Assembly (NCBI GenBank): GCA_029844215.1
Contig: CM056721.1
Coordinates: 14,396,368-14,460,367, forward strand
Direction: 5' to 3'
Source of the DNA: Przewalskia tangutica
Taxonomy: Eukaryota > Streptophyta > Magnoliopsida > Solanales > Solanaceae
Length of the DNA: 64,000 nucleotides
Shown here: positions 37,085 to 49,341 of the stretch, in pieces
Layout of the letters: each line of letters opens with the position of its first letter
How positions within the stretch are numbered: position 1 is the first letter of the stretch
The notes under the pieces: generated by a model
The model's database searches: none
What the model saw: the letters and a program-made list of their open reading frames with translations, nothing else
Told to the model about the DNA's origin: nothing
Position numbers and translations under genes: made by a program

Positions 37085-37766
37085 GGTAGGAGTGTTAGAA
37101 CTTACCCTTGGGTTTGGCTCAAATTTCTCAAATACCATTATGATATGACAAGGTCAATCAAGACTTTTTTTTTCTTTTGTGAAAATTTAACAATTTATTA
37201 AGAGTACACCAAAAACTTGGTATTTCATAATGTATGAAATTGTGTAATACACCAATGACGATTGGACTGAAAATTAATTTAATAATCATCTAGAGTAAAG
37301 ACTAAAGATACTTATTCGTTATATATACTATTTCCTTCATTCCAAAATATGTGATTTCTTTTTAGTCATTTCAAAAAATAATGACGTTCTTTTATATTTA
37401 GTAATAATTTATCTTCATCTTTTCTATTTACCGTTAATGAAATGATATATAGCTACATAAATTTTATAACTTATTTTAAATTACAAATCTTAAAAGTCTT
37501 CCGTTTTTCTCTTGAACTTTGTGTCAAGTCAAAGTGTCAAACACATTCACATAAATTGAGACTGAGTGCTTTATATATATATATAAAGCTTACTGTTCTC
37601 TGTATCCTTTTTTATGTAATACTCCTACAATTTTATTGGGCACGGACTGTTTTCCATATAGCTAGTACGTCGGGAAAAAAATAGAATAGTAATTAAAATT
37701 TAGTTTGATTGAGAAAATGACATAACAAAGCTTAGACTTTGAAAATATGTGCTTAATTATTAAGTA

Positions 37767-38017
37767 CTACTCAATCCGAATAAAAAAGAATGTCTACTTA
37801 GCAATTTACACACCCTTAAGAAAATATTAATTCTTAAAAAAATTAATAATTTAACTAAACTGTCTCTAATTAAATAGGTATTGAAATTTGATCACATATC
37901 ATTTAATAGGGTTAAATCTGAAAAAATAAAATAAAATTCTTTTTTAATTTGATAAATAAACACTCTTTTTTACTCAAGAAAAAAAAGACTAAGTAAACGC
38001 TCATTTTATTCGGGGAG
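37767..38017. mobile_element. Stowaway-like MITE
   Basis: CTACTCAATCCGAATAAAA on the left and TTTATTCGGGGAG on the right form an imperfect inverted repeat, extended by CTACTTAG/CTAAGTAAAC. TA dinucleotides flank both ends (37765-37766 and 38018-38019). Confidence 0.6.
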
Positions 38018-38933
38018 TACGGCATTACATGTACTTCTTTGTTTTTTCCAAGACTGTATGTGTAAAGCATTAACTTGGCAGTCCACCAAAGATGAGAAAA
38101 TTGTCCGGTGCAGCTTAACTGGTTTTTAAGTGGATAATTGGAAAAAAACCAAATATGAGAAAAGAGTGATCATAGCATTGATAAATAATGGTCCTACAAT
38201 ATGGGAATTGGATGGAAGGGTGTACTACAAATTAAATATTCAAATGTAGGGGTTGCTAACATTTAATGGAGAATTAAAAAGCAGTTGGAAGGACAGTAGC
38301 AACCATCCATATGTAATGTGATTATGTGAGTAGTTGGAGAGTTGACCTATATTCTGTTGGAAGAATCCCAAATTAAGACAATGCCTAATCTTTTCAGACC
38401 AATCAATGTCAACCACCACATTCACACCACGAACCAAATCAATACATCTGCACCCTCCATTCTAGCTAGTCCGATATATATATTTACTCTCCACTCAATA
38501 TTTACACTAAACCATATTTACTTACCGTGATTAAATGCAATAAGAATGTATATTTGTTAATCATGATCAAGTGTTAGAAATTTAAATGCAAACACATCTA
38601 CTGGGCACGGCTGCGCGCAATAAATAAGAATTAATGATTGTTATTCTATAAAGTTCTAGCTAGAAAGATGTAAATTATATACTAGAGGTTGGAAAGCAAA
38701 GAACTGAGGAATTGCAACCCTAACCTAAGTACGCTACCAGCGAGGTGCTGATAAGTTTTTACACCTCTCTTCTTGCACCTTTGGGAAAAAATAAAATTGT
38801 AAGTTCACCAAAAAGTTTTAGCTAGAAAGATGTTTGAAGTTTTGGTTTAACATATAGTTTGCTCTTTTTCATTTTCCTTCATCTTATGTTTTCCAACTTT
38901 TACAGAGTATTTCCAAGATAGTCACACAACTAG

Positions 38934-39297
38934 CAGTGACGGATTCAGGCAACAAAATCTGATGGTGCAAACATACTAAATAATAATTTTTTACGTAGCA
39001 AAAAAAAAAATTGCGAGACAATGTACGAAGCAAAAAAAATGAAATTACGAATGTTATCAAGAGACCAATGTAGCAAACAAACAGACTAGTTATATTAAAA
39101 CAATATATAAAGAAAATCATGCAAATAATAAATATTCTTACATTTACAAAGGAAATCGTCTAGAGTCCATTTGTTGAAAATGTTCCATAGTAAAATCTTC
39201 GCTAATAGTCTTTAGTATAAAACGACGTCGTTTTGTATAACAAAAATTTTAAAAATTCTGGTGGTGCACCACCATGCTTTGAGTGGATCCGCCACTG
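38934..39297. mobile_element. hAT MITE (CAGTGRCGGATYC ends)
   Basis: Ends are CAGTGACGGATTCA and TGGATCCGCCACTG, with an exact 8-bp duplication ACAACTAG (38926-38933 and 39298-39305). Subterminal GATGGTGCA and TGGTGGTGCACCACCA motifs face each other. 364 bp, non-coding. Confidence 0.9.
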
Positions 39298-39597
39298 ACA
39301 ACTAGTAGTTATTATTTCAAAAAGTCACTTTCATTATTAAAGGAAATTGAAATCAAGAAAAAATGTGACTTTATGAGATAATAACTATTAGTTGAGTTAT
39401 AGACGTCATTGATGTGAAAATAGAACCCAACTTATAATTCAATTAAACCTATTTCAAAGAATATATCAACCTTCAAAAACTTACCCTAGAAAGTGTACCA
39501 TAAGTTCATGTTGAGTTTTGATATTGGTGAATGAAAAATGATGGGATGAAAAGTGAAGGGAATGTAAAAGGTCTATTTTGTTTTGGTTAAAACAATT

Positions 39598-40180
39598 GTC
39601 CACATCGGAAAAAGAGAGGAAAAGAGAGGTGTATATATTACATTACACCTTCTCTAGTCACTAAAAGGGTTGAGGGGGCAAGGACCCCTCGCGCCGTCGT
39701 CGTCGCTCGCTCGGCTCGGATTCAGATTCGGATCTGATTGATTGATAATCTTTTTGGACCAACCAGTTTTATTTTATTTCCCACCATTTTTTTTGTGACT
39801 GTTCAGAAAGGTTGCAAACCTTCAGAAACACTACTTCCATGGCTATAAATTCGTTTGCTTCCTCAGAATTTTACTTACTAATTTTCTGAACAACAAAACT
39901 TTTTCTTCTTCTGCCCGAATAAATTATATGTGATACACTGCCGTTGAGTGGTTCGCCGCTACCTGAATTTGGAGTACTACTATTCTGGTAAGATAATCGT
40001 TCTATCTTGGGAGGGGATATTCCATCAACCTCGAGTACTGTGAGGGGAATAATTTCCTTAAGGACACACTTTGAACTAAGTGGGCTCGATTATATTCTGG
40101 AAACTATTTTTTCCAACACTGATTCTGTTCATTTTCAGTTATTATTGTTTACTGGATTTTTTCAATACAGATTACTAACA
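39598..40180 (+). repeat. 5' LTR of copia element
   Basis: Shared with 43262-43910 from TTACATTACACCTTCTC onward. It contains the TATA word CTATAAAT at 39843-39850, the likely promoter. Confidence 0.75.
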
Positions 40181-40529
40181 ATCTTAAGGAAATTAGTTTT
40201 TTTTATTAATATGTATTCTGTTTTGGAGACTAAAACCTGTGTGGTTTTCTACTCCGTATGAAATTTCGTATTCTGACTTGAAGACATAAAAACTTCGTTG
40301 GAATATTAAAATTCATACTTGTACAACGATTTGAAGAACATAAAAACTTCATCGTTGCTATTGTAAAAGTATTCTGACTTGAAGACATAAAAACTTCGTT
40401 GGAATACCAAGTTCATAATATACTGCGATTTGAAGAAATAAAATTTTCATCGTTTAAGTTTGTGATTTAATTGCTATTCTGGTTTTATTAACTAAAACAG
40501 TTTGTCGATTTGACAGTGACAAACAAATA

Positions 40530-43261
40530 ATGGCAATTGAGACTGAAACTACCTCTGCGAATATTGCACCAGCGGTTAATCGTACAACCAGTACCACTGT
40601 GCCACCGACTGAGAAATCTGTGAAGTTCACCGGTGCCAACTTTAAATGATGGCAGCAAAGAATGTTCTTTTGGCTTACCAACCTTGATATGCAAAAGTTC
40701 ATCAGTGAGGACCCTCCCGTGTCTGACGCCGACATGCCTGACAACCAAAAGTTCATGGTTACTGAGGTTTGGAAACATGCTGATTTTTTGTGCAAAGACT
40801 ACATTTTGAGTGCCTTAGAAGATTACTTGTACAACGTCTACAGTGCAGTAGAGACCTCCAAAGAACTATGGAGTGCAATTGAAAACAAGTACAAAATCGA
40901 AGATGCTTGCTTGAAGAAGTTTGTGGTTGCCAAATTCCTAAACTACAAAATGGTGGATGGAAAAACCGTTGGAACCCAAGTTCAAGAGCTTCAACTTATC
41001 TTCCATGACCTTATTGCTGAAGGTATGGTAGTGAATGAAGCATTCCAAGTGGCTGCAATGATTGAAAAGTTGCCGCCCTCATGGAAAGACTTCAAGAATT
41101 ATCTGAAGCACAAGAGAAAGGAAATGAAGTTGGAGGATCTTGTGATTCGTCTCAAGATCGAGGAAGATAACAAAACCGCTGATAAGAGGTACCGTAAGAG
41201 TTCACCGATTGAAGGGGCAAACGTCGTTGAAGATGATGCTCCGAAAAAGAACAAGAAAAAGTAGAGGCCTTCTGGAAAGGAGAAGGATCCTAACAAGAAA
41301 AGGTTCAAAGGCAACTGCTATAATTGTGGGAAAGCTGGCCACAAAGCTCCAGATTGTCGTCTCCCAAAAAAGGACAAGGGAAAAGGTCAAGCCAACATGG
41401 TGGAAATGAATGATGATATGGATGATCTGTGTGCAACGCTATCAGATTGCAATTTGGTTGGAAACCCAAAAGAGTGGTGGATTGATTCTGGTGCCACTCG
41501 ACATATTTGCGCTGTAAAAGAAGCATTTGCAACCTATGCTCCCGCGGGACCCGAATAGGAACTGTTTATGGGAGTCAAAATTGAAGGATATGGGAAGATA
41601 CTTCTGAAGATGACTTCCGGCAAGGTGCTGACTCTCAAAAATGTTCTGCACGTTCCAACAATAAGGAAAAATTTAGTTTCTGTCGGACTACTCGTCAAAA
41701 ACGGGTTTAAGTGCGTGCTGGTTAGTGAGAAAATTGTAATAAGTAAGAATGATATGTTCATAGGAAAGGGCTACCTCACCGAGAGCCTTTTCAAACTCAA
41801 TGTAATGGTTGTTGACAGTATTAATAAGAATTCAGTTTCGTCTTACTTATTGGAGTCAAATGATTTATGGCATGTTCGTTTAGGACATGTCAACTACAAA
41901 ATCTTGCGGAATTGATTAATTTAGAAGTATTGCCTAAATTCGAGTGTAATAAATCAAAATGTGAAATCTGTGTTGAATCTAAGTTTGTGAAGCATCCATA
42001 TAAGTCTATTGATAGGAGTTCAAATCCTTTAGACTTAATCCACATAGATATATGTGATATGAAGTCAATACCATCTCGCGGTGAGAAAAAGTATTTTATA
42101 ACCTTTATTGACGATTGCACTCAATATTGTTATGTGTATTTGCTTAATAGTAAAGATGAAATAATTGATGCATTTAAGCAATACAAAAATGAAGTGGAAA
42201 ATCAATTGAATAAAAAGATAAAAATGATTAGAAGTGATAGGGGTGGAGAATACGAATCTCCTTTTGCACAGATATGCTTAGAATATGGAATTATTCATCA
42301 AACTAATGCCCCTTACACACCACAATTAAATGGAATTGCGGAAAGGAAAAACCGAACATTAAAGGAAATGATGAATGCCTTACTAATAAGTTCCGGTTTA
42401 CCGCAGAGCTTGTGGGGGAAGCTATCCTTACAACTAATCGTATACCCAACAGGGTGCCCCACAACAAAACACAATTTATTCCATATGAACTATGGAAAGT
42501 AATCCAACTTGAAATATTTCAAAGTGTGGGGGTGTTTAGCAAATGTCCAAGTTCCTTTGCCCAAAGGGTAAAAATCAGACCAAAAACTGTGGATTGTGTT
42601 TTTATTGGCTATGTTACAAACAACAAAGCTTGTCGGGTTTTGATTCACAAATCGGACAATCCCGAAATTCATGTTAATACGGTAGTTGAATCAGATAATG
42701 CTGAATTCTTTGAAAACATTTATCCGTATAAAACTGAATGTGAGTCGTCAAGTGAAAGATCTAAACGACCGCGGGAAGAACCAAAAGAAAGTAAACCAAG
42801 TAAAGAGGATCCAAGGCGTAGCAAACGTCAAAGGACATCTACTTCCGTTAGACCAGATTTTGTGACATTCTTGCTTGAAAATGAGCCTCAAACATTCAAA
42901 GCAGCGATGTCATCTTCTGATTCAGCATTTTGGAAAGAGGCAGTCAATAGTGAGATTGAATCAATTTTGAACAACCATACATGAGAATTGGTTGATCTTC
43001 CTCCTGGAAATAAACCTTTAGGATCAAAATGAATTTTTAAAAGGAAAATGAAAGCTGATGGCACTATTTACAAATATAAGACAAGACTTGTGGTCAAAGG
43101 TTATAGACAAAAAGAAGACCTTGATTACTTTGACACATACTCACCGGTAACAAGAATAACATCTATTCGGGTGTTAGTGGCACTGACGACCGTATATGGT
43201 CTTGAAATCCATCAAATGGATGTCAAGACAACTTTCTTAAATAGAGAATTGGAGGAAGAAA
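40530..43261 (+). pseudogene. copia gag-pol polyprotein, disrupted and truncated
   Basis: Reading starts at the ATG at 40530 (MAIETETTSANIAP). Gag follows (VQELQLIFHDL, AAMIEKLPPSWKDFKNYLKH), then a CCHC knuckle (CYNCGKAGHKAPDC, about 41315) and the protease motif WWIDSGATRHIC (41480). The pre-integrase phrase LWHVRLGHVNY and the integrase core come next (ITFIDDCTQYCYVY, RSDRGGEY, ERKNRTLKEMMNALL: the D, D and E residues are visible). Then comes the start of reverse transcriptase (TRLVVKGYRQ, IHQMDVKTTFLN). In-frame stops lie at 40647 (TGA), 41262 (TAG), after APAGPE near 41557, and at 43030 (TGA where Trp is expected), with a frame change near 41910. The text ends at ELEEEIYI; the rest of reverse transcriptase and RNase H are gone. 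Confidence 0.88.
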
Positions 43262-43910
43262 TTTACATTACACCTTCTCTAGTCACTAAAAGGGTTGAGG
43301 GGGCAAGGACCCCTCGCGCCGTCGTCGCTCACTCGGCTCGGCTCGACTTTGGATTTGGTCAAATGATCTGATTGATTGATAATCTTTTTGGACCAAATTT
43401 TCTTTAATTTTAATTATTTAATTAATTATTAATTAATTAATTAATTAATTAACTTATCCAATCCTACCCGTTAGTGACCCGAATTCGCGACCCGATTCTT
43501 TCCCGGTTTTATTTTATTTCCCACCATTTTTGTGTGACTGTTCAGAAGGGTTGCAAACCTTCAGAAACAGTACTTCCATGGCTATAAATTCGTTTGCTTC
43601 CTCAGAATTTTACTTACTAATTTTCTGAACTACATAGCTTCTTCTTCTTCTGCCCGAATAAATTCTGTGTGATACACTGCCGTTGAGTGGTTCGCCGCTA
43701 CCTGAATTTGGAGTACTACTATTCTGGTAAGATAATCGTTCTATCTTGGGAGGGGATATTTCATCAAGTACTGTGAGGAGAATAATTTTCTTAAGCACAC
43801 TTTGAATTAAGTGGACTCGATTATATTCTGGAAATTATTTTTTTCAACACTCATTCTGTTCGTTTTCAGTTATTATTATTTATTGGTTTTTTACAATACA
43901 AATTACTAAC
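43262..43910 (+). repeat. 3' LTR of copia element (5'-truncated)
   Basis: It matches the left LTR from its position 39639 on and ends near ATTACTAAC. A TATA word is present at 43582-43589. The extra block 43400-43510 contains TTAA repeats. Confidence 0.75.
43404..43452. repeat. (TTAA)n microsatellite
   Basis: About ten TTAA/TTAATTAA units inside the right copia LTR, absent from the left LTR. Confidence 0.9.
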
Positions 43911-44155
43911 CGTTCATAACAAACACGTTTAGCCTATTTTTAGCAAAGCGTAGAGAAGATAGGTGTAGTTTTTAATTTACACAAGTAGGGGCTAAAGGTA
44001 CCACGTCTAACTTAATGCGAAAATAACACTTTCTAAGAAAGGCAGACAAGAGAACTCAAATGCATATCAAAAGGGGACCTCAGATCATTAAAACGTCAAA
44101 TTCGATCGTCTACTCCCTAGTATTCACCTTCGTAAATTATAGTTCGTCTATATTA

Positions 44156-44417
44156 CTCTCTCCGTCTCATATTACTTGACCACATTACTAAAAATATTCA
44201 TCACAAATTACTTGACCACCTTTTAAAAACAAGATAGAATTAATTAAATTTTCCTACTTGTCCTTAACATTAATTATTTTTAAAGTAGTCAATATTGATT
44301 AGAGTGTAATTAGTTGGAGAAAGATAAGAGTAATATAGTAAAAATACTCTTCTTATTTATGATTTCTTAAGGGGTGTGTAAAATGAAAAGTGACCAAGTA
44401 ATATGAGACGGAGGGAG
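44156..44417. mobile_element. Stowaway MITE
   Basis: CTCTCTCCGTCTCATATTAC and GTAATATGAGACGGAGGGAG are near-perfect inverted ends, flanked by TA on both sides (44154-44155 and 44418-44419). 262 bp and AT-rich: a classic Tc1/mariner-derived Stowaway. Confidence 0.92.
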
Positions 44418-44419
44418 TA

Positions 44420-45892
44420 TGAAGCAAAAGAAAATAATGAAAGAATGCGACTGTACATGGTTAATAATTGTGGTTGAGACGTTGAGTTATCCCAGAAAAA
44501 CTGTTAATGTTGGGTTTGGTGTTGTGACATTTTATCCAACATATCTTCTCGAGGACTGATTTGAATGTATATAAATGTTGAAACAAATGTCACAACATTC
44601 GGACCAACATCTTCTGAAAAACAGTTTTGTTTTTTACTTCACGGACTGAAGTAATATTTATGTAAATATTACTACGAAGTAAAAATGACTTGACAAGGTA
44701 AATAGGAGCTGATGAAAAACGTGAAAAAGGTAGAATAGTATAGACAAACTTGATTCGGGGAAAAACGTATCTCGATTAAAAGGTAGTCTAAAGGAAAAAG
44801 GTTTAAAGACTGTCCTTCATTCTACTTTTAGTTCATTCATACCCCTGTCATTAGCAAATCGTTTCATATTTATCTTATCATTAGTGGAGTTACAACGTAG
44901 AATACATGTTCAAATTGTTCGAGAAAGAAGTCCACATTTTCCCTCAACTTTTAACTATAGTTTAAAATCTCTATTTGGAATCAACAGCGAAAAGAAAAGT
45001 TTGTTTTTCTAGTGAAGGGGGTAATATTAGAACAAAAGTTTAATGGGTGACAAATTTGCTCAATTTTAGATGGTATAAGAAAAAAAATTGAGAGCCTTGG
45101 TTAGAGAAGAAGTAATCGGTGAACTGGCCATAAAAGAATGATTGCTGAACAAATGTGGATGAATATTTATTACTGTTATAAAACCTGAGTGAGTCAGGAC
45201 TGTTACATTACATATTAAGTTAACCAGTAGTACTAGTAGGCTAGCCAAACAACTACCGGGGCCTGTCATGCTTTCAATTTTTGTTTTGTTTCAAAGTGCT
45301 GACCAATTGATAGCTAGTTATTCAGGGCAACTGCCAACTCCCCTTCCATTCAAGAAATCTCTTCCTCTTCCTTACCACCGAGGAAATGATTTCTTATACT
45401 CATTTATAATTTGAATAGAAAAACCAAAATTAGAATTTATCAATAAACGAGGGGGTTGAATGTACTATATCCTAAAGAAAAATTAAAACGAGGAAATTGC
45501 CAATTCTTGGTGTTTTGGGGCTTTATTTCGAACCTCACTTTATAAAAGAATCCAGTGTGTAATTATATCTATGATATTTAGAAAATATTGGACTGCAAAA
45601 AGACAACATCGTATTACAAAGAAATGCTTCCACATGAAGTAGTTCTACTACTACTTCTATAGGAGTAGAACTGTAGAAGTCAATACAACTGTTTTTATTC
45701 GAAAATCATAAGTAATAACATAAATTATTATTAAACACTTAAAACATCAAATTTCAACAATCCACGTTCTTCCTAGAAGAGTAGAAATGGCTCTGAAAAG
45801 AATAAGGAGGGCATATAAATTTCTGAAGAAAACAAGCATGATAATCGCAGGGATTCCGGTGCTGCTATTTGATCGATGCTGTAAAAGCAAAA
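44420..45892. other. AT-rich intergenic DNA
   Basis: No gene or clear repeat is seen. The right end (about 45700-45892) would be the 3' UTR of the ICP55-like gene. Confidence 0.5.
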
Positions 45893-48748
45893 CTAGCTGA
45901 GAGCAGCTCTACTTTCTATTCCACTTCCACTGCCAAAGTTGTTCAACAAGGACTCAAGGTGTTTAATTTCCTTCGGTATGGAAGCAGTAAGTACCTGTAT
46001 CCAGTGAGGTCAAAAAATCGCATAATGGTCAGACCTTGCAATGCCATAAAACCAACTTAATTAGGTCTGAGTGCTAAAAAGTTTCGGGCATGATACAAGG
46101 GTCAGAGGATATATGGACTGGTCGTTGTACAAATAGGTTCCTTGAAGCAATTGAACGATTTCTGTAAACATACCTTATAACCTGATTCTGTAATGACTTC
46201 ATCTTCAATCCTAATCCCAATGCCTCGGAACCTGAATGACAGAAATGATTATAGACAATGATTTAAGCATATAGAAGTGAGTAAATTAAGAATTCTAGGG
46301 AAACAAGCACGCCTTTTTTCTTTAATGTGGGTAAGAGAATAATCTAGTTCCTTAACTAAAGATGAATCACCAGACAGCAGAAATGTATATTTGACAGCTA
46401 CTTAGTTCAATTAGCAATAATTCTTTCTCCCAAAGATTTATGACAAAAGCAACCATCTTCCCTTGAATGGGACAACCTGAAAATGCCATTGCTACATGGA
46501 GTATTTCTTTCGAGGTGTGGAATCTTTTATAAATCCGTAAAAGAAATTTCGAAGTAAAAGTTGCTGATCCCATTCTTGGTTGAACATACAATTAGCCGTT
46601 AGTCATTCACTCAACCTAACTGGGACTCCTTTGTACAATCACTCAAAATGGCTACTACTGCTACAGGTTACGACTCTAAGAACTAACAGGTTACGAATCA
46701 TATGATTCTCTCTTATATTTTATGCATAAAAGAGTAATTCCTCGTCCACCCACCACAACATAATTAGGTTTTGCGTAGATCCATACTCTTATGTGTGTAT
46801 TGTTATGTGTTGATTCTTTGTTTTGTATTCTTATTTTCCTTGAATTCTTGCATTGACTATGTTTCTCTTGAGCCGAGGTCGGAAACAACCTCTGCCCCAC
46901 AAAGGTAGAGGTAAGGTCTGGATACACCTACCCTCTTCAGACCCCACTTGTGGGATTACACTGGGTATGTTGTTGTTATTGTTGTAGAACCAGTTCAATA
47001 AACCCAGAATCTCTAAGGAACTCGAGGATGATATAAGATACAGTAATCTGCATGCATAACATTAATTTGATGAAGTAAAAAGTATACCTTTCTGGACAAT
47101 CAAAGCACGAAGGGATGTATACTCCTGGTTCAATTGTGATGACCTACATATAAAAGTCAATGAAGATTGATTAGAAGTTCTTGCAAAAATCACAAGTAAT
47201 TAGAAGCTAACACCAAAAGGACTCATCTATTTATGTGGTCAGGAATTCTTCGTATCAATCAGTGCTTCATCAAGGTTAAATGTAGAAACCACCAGAGCGA
47301 GCAGGAGCTTACAAATGTCTAAATAATGCCCAGGCAATTTTATCCTAGACTATTACCGTTGTCTAATTTCATCTGATCATTTTGAGCATTAAGGCAAATA
47401 TCATTTGTTTCCAAATGAACAAGTCACTGGTGCTCATTCGCGAGGAGGGTTTCAAAAGAATGACAACCAATTTCTTTTGCACACCCTGCACCTCCCCAAT
47501 TAGTTTCAGAAGTCAAAGCAATCATCGGTAAGGGAGGAAACTTACTACACCAGGTTTCAGAGGTCGATCATATCCAATTGTAGAAGAATCATGAATGTCC
47601 ATTCCTAGAAAGGGACCTGGAAATATGATTGACAAACCAAACTCATTCAGAGATGGTCAGTGGTACAAAAAATCATTGATCTTTTCAGCAAGAAATACAA
47701 TAGGAATAGCAACTGAGCGGACAATCTGAAAGGGAGCAAGTTTCTGCTGCTATTGCACATGCATTGTTCATATATCTGCAGCGGAAGACTAAGGGATTAA
47801 AGGAATAACCTATATTCGTAGGATTTAACATTTCATATCTTCCACGCCGATCATTTTTTAGTATCCCAATCTCCTTGTATCCTCTTCACAACTTTTCTAC
47901 CTATCCCAAATCAAAATAATAATAAAAAACAAGAATGAGACTTTTGCACTGCTTAAAGTATCTAAAGAAAAGAGTAGCCGATATGGGGCAATTACTCACT
48001 ACAGAAATGTATATTATATACCCCATACCTTGAACAGTAATACGACCTTCAACAGTTGCCCTAACAACAAAGACAAAGAAAGACCCTTATGTAATAAAGC
48101 AAACCATCATTTGCATTAACCGAGTAATGCTACCCTTCAATGAGAATCAGTTACCAAAGCACACTCATTAATTAGACACCTTTAACCATAACCTTACAGG
48201 CTTATCTTTACCAAAGCATTGCCATTCTATGAAGAAATGGGGAGAAGAGATACTATTTTCAAATTAAGGGAGAGGCAACCAACAGGCATCTGTCTCTCTT
48301 CAACATCACTAAACTCAAAAGGCTTAAAAGGAATTTAATTTTTGTCCATATATTGGAAAATACCATCAAACCTCATTTCCCTCAGCTCATGCAAATGAAA
48401 ACCTCGAAGCTTCATAACTATTCGCAACAGGAGGTGGCAATCAGCGTAATTTGACAATTAGGCAAAACAGAAAGTAAGACTGGTCTTAAGAACTGTATCC
48501 AAAATTAGATCACAGAGACTGGAATACCAATGTAACTTGGCAATATAACTGGCTCTAAGACTATGAAAGTTGAAAGGCCAAAAAAAATCCTACTCCCACC
48601 CACCCCTGGAATATAAAACAAAATAAGTTACGAGATGGATTAACTAAAATAGTACCGAGTAGTGGTGTATTTCTCGGATGCTTGTGCCAGGCCTGCACAT
48701 CTCCACGCATTCCTTGTTTGTCTCCAAAATAAGATCATAAAGTTCCTC
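45893..48748 (-). pseudogene. ICP55/aminopeptidase P (M24) gene, 3' half only
   Basis: Five exons with good splice sites read right to left. 48748-48656 encodes ELYDLILETNKECVEMCRPG. 47604-47546 encodes MDIHDSSTIGYDRPLKPGV. 47143-47088 encodes VITIEPGVYIPSCFDCPE. 46231-46174 encodes FRGIGIRIEDEVITESGYK. 45994-45893 encodes VLTASIPKEIKHLESLLNNF and a stop. Phases agree except that the exon before 47604 must end in one base (G), while the exon at 48656 ends on a codon boundary. The missing piece (about 43 residues, with the metal-binding His of the GHYLG region) was not found. All N-terminal exons are missing too. ICP55 trims N-terminal residues from imported mitochondrial and plastid proteins and uses two metal ions; the Glu ligands of IEPGVY and RIED are present. 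It is probably a decayed copy. A functional gene with an exon I missed is less likely. Confidence 0.72.
46861..46986 (+). mobile_element. RTE-LINE 3' end / TS-type SINE tail, (TTG)n
   Basis: CTCTTGAGCCGAGGTCGGAA, GGTAGAGGTAAGGTCTGG and CAGACCCCACTTGTGGGATT, then TGTTGTTGTTATTGTTG. It is the same block as at 9183-9305 and at the end of the LINE at 60.4 kb, lying in an intron of the ICP55-like remnant. Confidence 0.75.
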
Positions 48749-49050
48749 CTGGAAGGCACAGATCAAGTCTTGAGCTTATCACCAAGTTCCAGACAATAAA
48801 TGTGTAGATATTATCACAGAAAAGTAGCAGTTGAAAACATATCAAGGGAAGAATTTATTTCTCACGCATAACTGTAGCGAAGAAGTAAAATCAAGATTTT
48901 GTTTTTTAATAAGAAGGGATTTTATTACCATTCTCATTTTTCACATCCAGATCGAAACAGCAAGGCCATTGAGGATCTGGAATTAAGATTTAGAACTCAT
49001 GCCACCAATTAAAGTGCTGGAAATTAATATCTAGCTTTTGAAAGTCTGCG

Positions 49051-49341
49051 GGGTGCGTTTGGTTCGCGCAGGGTAAATGGAATTGAATCCAGTAAGGGAA
49101 TGGAAAATAAAGGAAAGGAATTACCTTGATTGTCCCTACATGTTTGGTTCTGGGTGGTCCGGGGTCCGGGTTGGGGAAAGGAAATGGAAATACCTAGGGG
49201 GTGGGGGGAATCAATCTAAGGGAAAGGAAATGGAAAAGAGGGTAAAGGGAATGGAAAAGTAGGCCAAACAAACAACTTCAAAGGGAATCAGGGGATTCCA
49301 TTCCCTTTCCCTTTCCTTATTACCCCGAATCAAACGCACCC
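49051..49341. mobile_element. MITE with GGGTGCGTTTG ends
   Basis: GGGTGCGTTTGGTTCG at the left and CGAATCAAACGCACCC at the right form an inverted repeat; both sides then contain GGAAAGGAAATGGAA-type text or its complement. No convincing target duplication. 291 bp; hAT or Harbinger type undecided. The plus-strand frame inside is spurious. Confidence 0.7.

Larger units (their letters stand above)
39598..43910 (+). mobile_element. Ty1/copia element with truncated 3' half
   Basis: The left LTR begins TGTCCACATCGGAAAAAG (39598) and runs to about 40180. A right LTR copy (43262-43910) lacks its first 40 bp. Between them are gag, zinc knuckle, protease, integrase and only the start of the reverse transcriptase. 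The coding text then runs directly into the right LTR. The right copy also carries about 110 bp, with a (TTAA)n run, that the left copy lacks. No matching target duplication was found. Several stop codons make it dead. Confidence 0.88.

Noticed and set aside
36998..37138. N-terminal extension of the DUF538 protein
   Set aside because: The extra 47 residues match nothing in the family, and a TATA-like word at 37076-37084 lies within it, favouring the ATG at 36997.
40454..41761. Minus-strand frames across the copia gag region
   Set aside because: Antisense to a clear plus-strand gag-protease reading with zinc knuckle and DSG motif.
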